Notes under the pieces: generated by a model | The model's input: only the letters and a program-made list of their open reading frames with translations | Databases searched by the model: none | What the model was told of the DNA's origin: nothing | Shown here: positions 42,919 to 48,678 of the stretch, in pieces | How positions within the stretch are numbered: position 1 is the first letter of the stretch | How the letters are laid out: each line of letters opens with the position of its first letter | Position numbers and translations under genes: made by a program | Source of the DNA: JACDHQ01 sp036401195 | GTDB lineage: Bacteria; Gemmatimonadota; Gemmatimonadetes; Gemmatimonadales; Gemmatimonadaceae | Assembly: GCA_036401195.1 (NCBI GenBank) | Contig: DASWVQ010000042.1 | Coordinates: forward strand, 1 to 48,678 | Direction: 5' to 3' | Length of the DNA: 48,678 nucleotides

Positions 42919-44954
42919 GCACGTCCCCGCAGCCCTTCTTCAGGTCGGGCCCCGCGTTCCCACCGATCCACGAACGTGAGGACCTGCCGTGCCCGATCGA
43001 GCGGCAGCTCGATTCTCGTGGCGTGCTGCACGAGATGGCGGATGAACGCATGCACGGGCCCGCGCCTGGTCGCCCGAAGCAGGTGCCGCGTATCCGCGAC
43101 GACGATCAGGCGGTCGCGCGCCCGGCTGGCGGCGACGTTCACGAGCCGCGGTCCGGTGTCCGAGTGGCTGGTGCCCTGCAGGAGTCGACTCAGCCGAGTG
43201 AGGCCGCGGGAATCGACCAGGTCGAAGATGACGGTGTTCCGTTCGTCGCCCTGGTAGCGGTGAACCGTCGCGACATCGAGTCCACGTGCAAATGCCCGGG
43301 CAGGCAGCTTATGCTTCAGCAGCCGGAGCTGCTCGCGGAACGGACAGAGCACGATCAACTCGCTGGGATCGGCCCATACCGCTCCGGGGTTGGCTCCGCC
43401 CAGCTCCTCGACCAGCCATCGCACGATCGCCGCGTGGACGGGATTGCGTCGGCTGTCACCCTCGTCCGATTTCTCGACGAACGGCCTCAGCGGCGACGTG
43501 TCCATGAGCATCAGCGGCGCCACCCCCCAGGGTGAACCCTGTGGGGATCGCGCCAGGACGCTGGCGTGCGTCTCGAGCGGAGCATGTGTGTAGGTGACGG
43601 CGTTCAGCAGCTCCGCGATCGCGGAGTGGCTGCGGTGCTGGAGCCGGAGCGCCACCAGCCCCGGGGTAGGCACGCCACGTTCGAGAGCGCTCACAACGCC
43701 TGATGCGTGGTACGGATCGCGGGCAACCCACATCGCCACCTCCGGAGAATCGGACGAGACGATCGGACCGAGCTGGCGGAAGTCCCCGGCGATGAATACG
43801 TGAGAACGCGCGCGCGCCGCCGCGCAGCATGCCGCGGGGAGGTGCGTGAAGCCGCCCTCGTCGAGAACCACTGCGTCGAACATCCGCTCCACCTGATCGG
43901 GCATGTAGGCGCGATGCACCGTGGTGGCAACGATCTCGGCTCGCTGGAGTGCGTCGGACCGGACCTGCTTCAGCCGGCGATCGATGTCTGCGACCTGTGC
44001 CAGCAGGGCGGAACGAGGCTCCCGGCGCTCACCGGCATCATCTTCCCCTGCTCCCCAGTAAGCGTCGCTCTCAGCGACGGCATCTGCTGCCGCTACGAGC
44101 TCGGCGCGTCGCGTCGCGAGGGCCATCGTGTCACGGGCAACGATGGCGTCGAGCGCGATGCGCGACCCGTACTCACCTTGCAGCTGTGCGTCGCTGATGG
44201 GACCGACCCGCACGATGTGTCCTGCAGCAAGCGCCGCGTCGAGCTGGCCGAACTCCGACAGGCGTCGAATCACCCTGCCGAGGAGGAGGTCGGTGGCCTT
44301 GTTCGTCGGGGCCGTCAGCAAGGTGGTCAGCCCGGACGCGTAGAAGCCATCAGCGATGACGCGTTCACAGACCAGCGACTTGCCGGTGCCCGGGGGGCCC
44401 CACCCGAGACAGACATCGCTGCCCAGCGCCTGCCGGAGGCACCGCTCCTGCTCCCGGTTGAGCGGGGACGCCGGCACGTCGTGGACACGTGGCTCGAGGG
44501 TGCCGACGATTGGATGCGCAGTCGCCGTGAGGACGTCCACGTGACGCAGGCTCATTGCGCCCGGAGCGCGTCGCAGCATCCCGAGGCGATCGCGCAGCAT
44601 CTGCCACAGGTAGCTCCGGTCAATCGTGATTGAACCTCGATGGATGATCGGGCCGAGGTCCGCCTCGAGAGCCAGTGTGAGCGCACCTCGCTCGCGGGAC
44701 ACGACGACGCCCTGGACCGTGACGCCATCGAACTCGCCCGTGACACGATCGTCGTCCTGCACCTGCATGGGCGCGGTACAGCTGAACCGGTAGGTGGCAC
44801 CTGCTCCCCCCTGGCACTCACGTGTGCCATCGCGAACCGAGACGACATCGGCGCGGCTCTTCCGGCGAACCGATTCCAGCTCGATGCCCACGGCCGCGTG
44901 CATCTGCTCGAGGGCACTCGGTCCCGCAGGCTGCTGAAGAAGAGGGGCTGTCAT
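42888..44954 (-). CDS. SF1 helicase of the UPF1/DNA2-NAM7 type
   Basis: 688 aa from the ATG at 44954. The N-terminal 150 residues are beta-rich (TYRFSCTAPMQVQDDDRVTG) and precede the helicase core: LNREQERCLRQAL (Q motif), WGPPGTGKSLVCE (Walker A), LLTAPTNKATD (Ia), VVLDEGGFTHLP (II, DEGG) and VFIAGDFRQLGP (III). LRLQHRSHSAIAELLN (IV), VATVHRYQGDERNTVIFDLV (V) and NVAASRARDRLIVVAD (VI) complete the set. The chain ends with a short basic tail. Position ahead of parAB suggests replication or maintenance of the element, but a nucleic-acid defence role cannot be excluded. Confidence 0.88.
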   Translation of the reverse strand: MTAPLLQQPAGPSALEQMHAAVGIELESVRRKSRADVVSVRDGTRECQGGAGATYRFSCTAPMQVQDDDRVTGEFDGVTVQGVVVSRERGALTLALEADLGPIIHRGSITIDRSYLWQMLRDRLGMLRRAPGAMSLRHVDVLTATAHPIVGTLEPRVHDVPASPLNREQERCLRQALGSDVCLGWGPPGTGKSLVCERVIADGFYASGLTTLLTAPTNKATDLLLGRVIRRLSEFGQLDAALAAGHIVRVGPISDAQLQGEYGSRIALDAIVARDTMALATRRAELVAAADAVAESDAYWGAGEDDAGERREPRSALLAQVADIDRRLKQVRSDALQRAEIVATTVHRAYMPDQVERMFDAVVLDEGGFTHLPAACCAAARARSHVFIAGDFRQLGPIVSSDSPEVAMWVARDPYHASGVVSALERGVPTPGLVALRLQHRSHSAIAELLNAVTYTHAPLETHASVLARSPQGSPWGVAPLMLMDTSPLRPFVEKSDEGDSRRNPVHAAIVRWLVEELGGANPGAVWADPSELIVLCPFREQLRLLKHKLPARAFARGLDVATVHRYQGDERNTVIFDLVDSRGLTRLSRLLQGTSHSDTGPRLVNVAASRARDRLIVVADTRHLLRATRRGPVHAFIRHLVQHATRIELPLDRARQVLTFVDRWERGARPEEGLRGRARLVRPPLAG

Positions 44955-44981
44955 TGGGGCGCATCCTCGGTTGAAGGTGCG

Positions 44982-45017
44982 CCACCCTACCCGGTCTTCG
45001 CGGAACACCGGAAAGCC
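44982..45017 (-). promoter_or_regulatory. Promoter-like element, copy 2 (helicase gene)
   Basis: Minus strand GGCTTTC (45011-45017), 13 bases, AGACCGGGTAGGGTGGCGC, ending about 26 bases before the helicase ATG. The constant blocks are identical to copy 1 at 29059-29094 although the genes are unrelated. Confidence 0.55.
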
Positions 45018-45077
45018 GCTTGGGCTGAGCTACGACGACGAGGTACGGGTGATGGAGGCCCCCTGCCCCACACCCCA

Positions 45078-45452
45078 ATGCCGACCGTTCGCGTCTTTCT
45101 CCGCTGCGCCACTCCGACGCATCGGGCCTCCGGGCTCTATGACACCTTCATCAACGTGAGCGACGAGGGCCTCTCGACCGGGGAGCATGTACGCGTCGCG
45201 ATCGAGCGAGCTGCGATGCTCGGATACGGCGCACCGCACCGAGTGGCAGAAGTCCGGGTGCTCAGCCCTCTAGGGCCGGCCGGTGTGGGCGCCCGTGACC
45301 CACACGGCCCGGATGAAACACGCCAACGCCTGCTAGCTTCGATTGCCGCCGCCCAACGGGACTCTACCTCATCCGTCTCTGGCCACCCCGCATGTGCCGC
45401 AGCGGGGAACGCGACGCCTCTACGGGGGCGACCACGCTCGGCCTTCCCTTGA
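45078..45452 (+). CDS. Hypothetical protein
   Basis: 124 aa from the ATG at 45078. The first 65 residues look folded (VRVFLRCATPTHRASGLYDT, GEHVRVAIERAAMLGYG) and contain a possible beta-alpha unit; the remainder is Ala/Arg-rich. No family recognised and no clear ribosome-binding site. It ends right at the MerR promoter and is divergent from the helicase. It may be a small unknown gene or a chance frame. Confidence 0.4.
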   Translation: MPTVRVFLRCATPTHRASGLYDTFINVSDEGLSTGEHVRVAIERAAMLGYGAPHRVAEVRVLSPLGPAGVGARDPHGPDETRQRLLASIAAAQRDSTSSVSGHPACAAAGNATPLRGRPRSAFP

Positions 45453-45479
45453 CCTTGAACTCGAGTGTCAGGTTTATCT
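45449..45479 (+). promoter_or_regulatory. MerR-type operator/promoter
   Basis: TTGACC followed after 18-19 bases by TTTATC/TTATCT, the over-long spacing typical of MerR-activated promoters. The spacer holds an imperfect palindrome ACCTtgaACTCGAGTgtcAGGT centred between the boxes. It lies directly upstream of merR and points into merR-merT-merP, so the cluster is autoregulated as one unit. Confidence 0.75.
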
Positions 45480-45486
45480 TAGGGGC

Positions 45487-45954
45487 ATGCCAGGTGATCG
45501 CATGAAGATCGGCGAGGTGGCCGCCATGGCTGGCGTCCCGACGGCCACGGTCCGCTATTACGAGCGGCGGCGGCTTATCGCGCCCTCACAGCGCAGCGCA
45601 TCCGGGTACCGCCAGTACGACTCGGCGGCGGCCGAACGACTCCGGTTCATCAAACACGCCCAGGGACTCGGGTTCTCGCTCGACGAGATCCAGGAGATGC
45701 TCGAGCTTCCCGCCGGCGACCCCGCGGCGTGTGCTCGGGTAGAGGCAGTTGCGCGGGACAAGATCCGGGAGGTGCGCCAACGGCTCGCGGAACTCCAGCG
45801 TCTTGAGCGAGTGCTTCAGACCGTGGTCGCGTCGTGCGCGGATCATCGCGCGGCCGACCTGTGCCCCGTCCTCGTGGCGCTCGCGAATGGCGCTGCGGCG
45901 CCGCGCCGCCCCGGGGCCGGTCGCAACCCTCGCGCGGCCGCGGGACGGGGCTGA
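45487..45954 (+). CDS. merR: Mercury-responsive regulator MerR
   Basis: 155 aa from the ATG at 45487 (MPGDRMKIGE); the ATG at 45502 is an alternative. The winged helix KIGEVAAMAGVPTATVRYYERRRLI is followed by the long dimerisation helix. Three Cys lie at the spacing of Hg-binding MerR proteins: AACARVEAV, then VASC 35 residues later and DLCP 9 residues after that, matching Cys82/117/126 of the classical protein. This separates it from CadR/ZntR relatives. It is encoded in the same direction as merT-merP rather than divergently. Confidence 0.9.
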   Translation: MPGDRMKIGEVAAMAGVPTATVRYYERRRLIAPSQRSASGYRQYDSAAAERLRFIKHAQGLGFSLDEIQEMLELPAGDPAACARVEAVARDKIREVRQRLAELQRLERVLQTVVASCADHRAADLCPVLVALANGAAAPRRPGAGRNPRAAAGRG

Positions 45955-45958
45955 CTCG

Positions 45959-46330
45959 ATGCGATCGACAGCCTTGACCGGGGCCGGCAGCGTCCTCGCG
46001 GCCTTTTTCGGCTCGCTCTGCTGCGTCGGCCCCTTGCTGTTCGTCACCGTCGGCGTCGGCGCCGGGTTCGCCAGCACACTCGAACCTTACCGTCCGCTCT
46101 TCGGGGCCGTGATGCTCGCGTGTCTCGCCCTGGGCTTCTGGACTGTCTATGGCCGTCGGCTCGCGATAGCCCGTTCCGGCGTGGCGGCGTCTGGTACGTG
46201 TGCCCGGCCCGCGGACGCTGCGTGCGAGGCTCCCACGCGCCACCGCCGTGACGTCGCGTTGCTGTGGGGAGCGACGCTGCTCGCGCTCGTGCTATGGACC
46301 TTTCCGCGATGGTCGCTCTGGCTCCTGTAG
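45959..46330 (+). CDS. merT: Mercuric transport protein MerT
   Basis: 123 aa from the ATG at 45959, 4 bp after merR. Three hydrophobic helices are visible (about residues 5-35, 45-63 and 99-118). The first carries the Hg-binding vicinal pair in FGSLCCVGPLLF. A second Cys pair lies in the loop before helix 3 (TCARPADAACEAP). It moves Hg(II) from MerP into the cytoplasm. Confidence 0.88.
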   Translation: MRSTALTGAGSVLAAFFGSLCCVGPLLFVTVGVGAGFASTLEPYRPLFGAVMLACLALGFWTVYGRRLAIARSGVAASGTCARPADAACEAPTRHRRDVALLWGATLLALVLWTFPRWSLWLL

Positions 46331-46334
46331 GCTG

Positions 46335-46739
46335 ATGAACCGCCCGCTCACCGACTTCCTCAATCCGATGCGCACCCGACTCCTGCTCTTCCCTCTCTCG
46401 CTCCTCGCCATCTCCTTCGCGTCCCTCTCGCAGGCGCGGCCGGTCGAGGCGTCGGCGGCGGTCGATGCGCCCGGCCAGTCCCACGAGTCCCCGGTTCCCT
46501 CCGCCACGCTCGATACCGTGACGCTGCACGTTGAGGGCATGACATGCGGGGGCTGCACCCTAGCGACGCGCAAGGTGCTCGAGCGACTCGCCGGCGTGAC
46601 CAAGGCGAAGGTCAGCTACGAGGAGAAGCGGGCCACCGTGGTCTACGACCCGGCGAAGGTGACCGTTCAGCAGATGATCGCCGCGGTCGCGACGCTCAAG
46701 TACACGGCGACGGTCGTCACGACGTCGGCAAAGCCGTGA
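46335..46739 (+). CDS. merP: Periplasmic mercury-binding protein MerP
   Basis: 134 aa. A signal peptide (RLLLFPLSLLAISFASLSQA) is followed by a short linker and one heavy-metal-associated domain. That domain has VTLHVEGMTCGGCTLATRKVLE (the CxxC site) and ends TVQQMIAAVATLKYTATV. It passes Hg(II) to MerT. It starts 4 bp after merT and its stop overlaps the next gene's GTG. Confidence 0.9.
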   Translation: MNRPLTDFLNPMRTRLLLFPLSLLAISFASLSQARPVEASAAVDAPGQSHESPVPSATLDTVTLHVEGMTCGGCTLATRKVLERLAGVTKAKVSYEEKRATVVYDPAKVTVQQMIAAVATLKYTATVVTTSAKP

Positions 46740-47002
46740 GCAGGGCGCCGCTGCCGGGCGGAGTGATCCGGCTCGAGTCGGTGCTCACTTGCCCCTCGTG
46801 CGGGCATGCGGCGATGCTCACCATGCCGACCGACGCCTGTGTCTTTTTCCACGCGTGCACGGGATGCGGGACCCTCCTCCGGCCCAAGGCAGGCGACTGC
46901 TGCGTGTTCTGCTCGTATGGCACGGTCCCATGCCCGCCGGTGCAGATCGATCCACGCGCGAGCGACTGCTGCCAGCCTGCTCCGCTCGCACGCCACAGGT
47001 AG
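46736..47002 (+). CDS. Small Cys-rich GDCCVxC-type protein
   Basis: 88 aa from a GTG overlapping the merP stop (GTGA). Two Cys clusters, LTCPSCGHAAML and FHACTGCGTLL, precede the signature GDCCVFCSYGTVPCPP, and DCC follows near the end. Small proteins with this GDCCVxC signature are often linked to mercury and other metal genes; their biochemistry is unknown to me. The pattern suggests a zinc ribbon or a thiol scavenger for Hg(II). Confidence 0.75.
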   Translation: MSRAPLPGGVIRLESVLTCPSCGHAAMLTMPTDACVFFHACTGCGTLLRPKAGDCCVFCSYGTVPCPPVQIDPRASDCCQPAPLARHR

Positions 47003-47154
47003 CAGCGGTGATGGTGCGGCATGCGTCCGCAGTGAGCCGGCGATGTTGCTCGGCGCTCATGCGGTTTGCCAAGGCGTCCATCGCAGGGTAGACGCAGGGG
47101 ATGCTTTGTGTCAGACCCTGACAGAAGGCCGGTAAAATCGGCCGGAATTGCCAC
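47003..47154. other. Right-end non-coding region of the element
   Basis: No gene. It contains arm-type repeat copy 3 and a partial palindrome TGTCAGACCCTGACA at 47109-47123. Confidence 0.5.
47115..47123 (-). repeat. Arm-type repeat TGTCAGGGT, copy 3
   Basis: Reverse complement ACCCTGACA, about 190 bases inside the right core. It matches the left-end copies at 17626 and 17703; with copy 2 the identity extends to CTGTCAGGGT. Confidence 0.5.
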
Positions 47155-47196
47155 AAGAAAGGGCACCGCGGAATCCTCACCGCGGTGCCCTTTCTT
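47155..47196. terminator. Strong bidirectional terminator
   Basis: A perfect 17-bp inverted repeat (47155-47171 with 47180-47196) with an 8-base loop; each arm ends in TTTCTT on the transcript side. It lies just downstream of the element tRNA-Leu (minus strand) and also insulates the mer operon from the plus side. Confidence 0.85.
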
Positions 47197-47199
47197 GAA

Positions 47200-47283
47200 T
47201 GCCGGAGGCGGGGCTCGAACCCGCAAGTCCTTGTAGGACAGGGGTTTTTGAGACCCCCGTGTATACCATTCCACCACTCCGGC
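47200..47283 (-). tRNA. tRNA-Leu(CAA), intact, carried by the element
   Basis: 84 nt on the minus strand. Acceptor stem GCCGGAG/CTCCGGC, anticodon stem GGGGT/ACCCC with loop CTCAAAA (anticodon CAA), long variable arm GTCC-TACA-AGGAC, T arm GCGGG-TTCGAGC-CCCGC, discriminator A. Its sequence differs from the split host tRNA-Leu in the acceptor stem, variable arm and T stem, so it is not a duplicate. It lies 27 bases downstream of the host 5' half in the direction of transcription. Confidence 0.95.
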
Positions 47284-47310
47284 CAACTTGCGCCCAACCG
47301 AGGACTCGGT

Positions 47311-47319
47311 ATTTTGAGT
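47311..47319. other. attR core
   Basis: ATTTTGAGT, the second copy of the 9-bp core, at the junction between element and the 5' half of the host tRNA-Leu. Confidence 0.88.
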
Positions 47320-47350
47320 CCGCTGCGTCTGCCAGTTCCGCCACCCGGGC
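47311..47350 (-). pseudogene. 5' half of host tRNA-Leu(CAA), cut by the element
   Basis: On the minus strand GCCCGGG (acceptor), TGGCGGAACTGGCAGACGCA (D arm), then GCGGACTCAAAAT (anticodon stem 5' strand and loop). The sequence then departs from a tRNA. Acceptor GCCCGGG pairs with CCCGGGC and anticodon GCGGA with TCCGC of the half at 17565-17617. TAGATT about 13 bases upstream of G1 may be the surviving host promoter -10. Confidence 0.95.
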
Positions 47351-47406
47351 GAAGCAGGCAATCTACGCGGGCGCCCCGCCCCCGGACAGCGCCGGCGCCC
47401 GGCCGG

Positions 47407-47952
47407 TTACGGCAGCAGCGAGTCCACCGGCCGGCGCGGCCCCCCGCGGCGCGCCGGCTCCATGCGCCGCCGCACCAGCTCCTGGAGCGCTCGGTACTTG
47501 GCGCGCTGGAGGGGCGACATGAACTCCGCGAGCGCGCGGTCCTCCTGCGCGAGCAGCTCGAGCCGGCGATGCTGGATCGTGTCGAGCTGGGCGAGCAGCG
47601 CGCTCACCTTCCCCTGGTCGGCGGCGCTGTCGAGCCGCACCTGCTGCACCAGCTGCTGGCGCGCCGCGCGCTCGTCGCGCATGAGCTGCTGCCGCGGAGC
47701 GGCCAGCCGCTGGTTCACCGCGCCCAGCTGGCGCACCTGCTCGGGGGTGAGCCCCACGCGATCGCGGAGCACGCGTCCGTACGCCTGGCGGGCCCGCTGC
47801 TCGAGCTGCGCGCGCGGCGGCGGCTGGCCGGGACGCCCGCGACCCGGCTGCTGCGCCTCCACCGCCTGCAACGGGAGGGAGAGGGCGACGCACAACGCCA
47901 GCGTCGTCGCGGACGCCAACCGGCGTCCCGCCCACACGAATCCTCGCATCAT
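47407..47952 (-). CDS. Spy/CpxP-like periplasmic protein
   Basis: 181 aa. A signal peptide (LASATTLALCVALSLPLQAVEA) precedes a Gln/Pro/Arg-rich linker and a long helical region (VGLTPEQVRQLGAVNQRLAAPRQQLMRDERAARQQLV...FMSPLQRAKYRALQELVRRR). The LTPEQ...R motif and MSPLQRAKY resemble the LTxxQ helices of Spy/CpxP, heavy-metal or envelope-stress chaperones. It overlaps the upstream anti-sigma gene by 4 bp, so the pair is probably one sigma/anti-sigma/periplasmic unit. Confidence 0.68.
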   Translation of the reverse strand: MMRGFVWAGRRLASATTLALCVALSLPLQAVEAQQPGRGRPGQPPPRAQLEQRARQAYGRVLRDRVGLTPEQVRQLGAVNQRLAAPRQQLMRDERAARQQLVQQVRLDSAADQGKVSALLAQLDTIQHRRLELLAQEDRALAEFMSPLQRAKYRALQELVRRRMEPARRGGPRRPVDSLLP

Positions 47953-48671
47953 GCGCCTCCGCTCGTCCCGTTCACCCCCACCACGGGGCTCACCGGCTCC
48001 GGCTCCACGACCGGAGTCCCGTCGAACTGCTCGATCTCGTCGATCAGCGCCTGCAGCTCGGCGTCGGTGGCGTCGGCAAGGAGGCCGCCCCCCACCTGGT
48101 CCACGTCCCCGGCACGCGACGCGACCTGCACCGGCGCTGCGGGCGCGGGGTCGGCCGTGGCCACGGTAGGGGACGAGACTACCCCGGGCGCCGGCGTCGC
48201 AGCCGCGCCGGCTGCGCCCCCGGGTCGGCTCGCGACCGGGGCGGGGTCGGCGCTGCCGCGCTGACGCGCGAGGATCCCCACCGAGGTGCCGCCCACCATG
48301 AGCGTCGCGATCGCGGCGGCCACCCGCCAGCGGCCGCCCCATGCACGGGGCCGCGCCTCTCGACGCCTACGAGCCGTGTCGATCGGCACGATCCTCGAAT
48401 CGGGCCGCTCGGCCGCGACACCAGGTCCCTCGTCGGCCACGTTGCGGCCTCGGTCGGGATGACGGCGAACCGCGGCCACGATGCGCGACACGTCTACCGC
48501 CGGCGCCACCGCCATCGCCCCGCGCAGCTCGCGCAGCAGCGCCAGCTCCGCCGTGCACTCCGCGCACGCGCTCACGTGTGCGAGCACCGCCGCCCGATCC
48601 GCCATCGGCAGCTGCCCATGGAGGAGATCCGGAAGCCGGTCCCGCACCTCGCCGTTCACGCAATCACGCAT
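47949..48671 (-). CDS. Zinc-finger anti-sigma factor
   Basis: 240 aa. The N-terminal ZAS domain has LAHVSACAECTAELALL (HxxxCxxC), which in this family binds and holds an ECF sigma factor. A single membrane helix follows (about residues 115-134, WRVAAAIATLMVGGTSVGIL) and the C-terminal 100 residues are a Pro/Ala-rich periplasmic part ending in an acidic stretch. The sigma factor gene is expected just beyond the right edge. Its stop overlaps the start of the Spy-like gene. Confidence 0.8.
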   Translation of the reverse strand: MRDCVNGEVRDRLPDLLHGQLPMADRAAVLAHVSACAECTAELALLRELRGAMAVAPAVDVSRIVAAVRRHPDRGRNVADEGPGVAAERPDSRIVPIDTARRRREARPRAWGGRWRVAAAIATLMVGGTSVGILARQRGSADPAPVASRPGGAAGAAATPAPGVVSSPTVATADPAPAAPVQVASRAGDVDQVGGGLLADATDAELQALIDEIEQFDGTPVVEPEPVSPVVGVNGTSGGA

Positions 48672-48678
48672 CGAGACT

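Larger units (their letters stand above)
17609..47310. mobile_element. Integrative plasmid-like element inserted in tRNA-Leu(CAA)
   Basis: The limits are defined by the split tRNA-Leu: the 9-bp core ATTTTGAGT (plus strand) is at 17609-17617 and again at 47311-47319. Contents in order are integrase, excisionase-like gene, repeat array and Rep-like initiator, the two-gene nuclease module, an antitoxin-like gene and a giant recombinase-like gene. These are followed by the arsenic island, osmC, ParB, ParA, SF1 helicase, mer cluster, terminator and intact tRNA-Leu(CAA). No relaxase, type IV secretion or phage structural gene was seen, so any movement between cells would rely on other elements. Confidence 0.92.

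Noticed and set aside
47200..47283. Element tRNA as a duplicate of the host target tRNA
   Set aside because: Acceptor, variable arm and T stem differ, so it is an independent tRNA-Leu(CAA) and not a by-product of integration.
17609..47310. Prophage or conjugative element interpretation
   Set aside because: No capsid, tail, terminase, lysis, relaxase or type IV secretion genes seen; Rep, ParA/ParB and metal-resistance cargo fit an integrating plasmid-like island better.

Overview
The window is high-GC bacterial chromosome carrying a roughly 29.7 kb integrative element. Gene content (dnaB, a family-4-type uracil-DNA glycosylase, coaBC, rpoZ, gmk, yicC, pepA, icd, secreted S9 and M20 peptidases, TonB-type and other outer-membrane proteins, an anti-sigma factor) points to a Gram-negative-type bacterium. 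Gemmatimonadota would fit, but that assignment is an inference from style, not from a marker search.

Left flank (1-17565). A tightly packed minus-strand operon yicC-gmk-rpoZ-coaBC-udg-dnaB (1-5195) has a promoter almost abutting the yicC start. It is followed by a TonB-plug outer-membrane protein, leucyl aminopeptidase, isocitrate dehydrogenase, a YaiO-like barrel, a DinB-family protein, a secreted M20 hydrolase, a short CDF transporter, a DUF3224-like protein, a secreted S9 peptidase and a lipoprotein.

Element (17609-47310). A host tRNA-Leu(CAA) gene is cut inside its anticodon loop. Its 3' half lies at 17565-17617 and its 5' half at 47311-47350, and both keep the same 9-bp core. The element has a tyrosine integrase and excisionase-like gene at the left end and its own intact tRNA-Leu(CAA) plus a strong terminator at the right end. 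It also has plasmid-like replication and partition genes: a Rep-like initiator behind an array of inverted repeats, ParA, ParB and an SF1 helicase. A second, very large tyrosine-recombinase-like protein is present. I see no relaxase, type IV secretion or phage structural genes, so it looks like an integrating plasmid-like island.

Cargo. (a) An unrecognised two-gene operon at 22113-28244 encodes a 1384-aa protein ending in a PD-(D/E)XK nuclease-like domain and a 648-aa protein with a second such domain plus a C-terminal SEC-C zinc motif. This is the best candidate for an undescribed system, possibly defence. (b) A large arsenic island (32770-40738): arsR, permease, thioredoxin-like protein; the opposing operon arsR-acr3-arsC-phosphoesterase-DUF47; and arsD-arsA-osmC. 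(c) A mercury-uptake cluster merR-merT-merP plus a GDCCVxC protein, with no merA in the window.

Right flank (47351-48678). A Spy/CpxP-like periplasmic protein and a zinc-finger anti-sigma factor.
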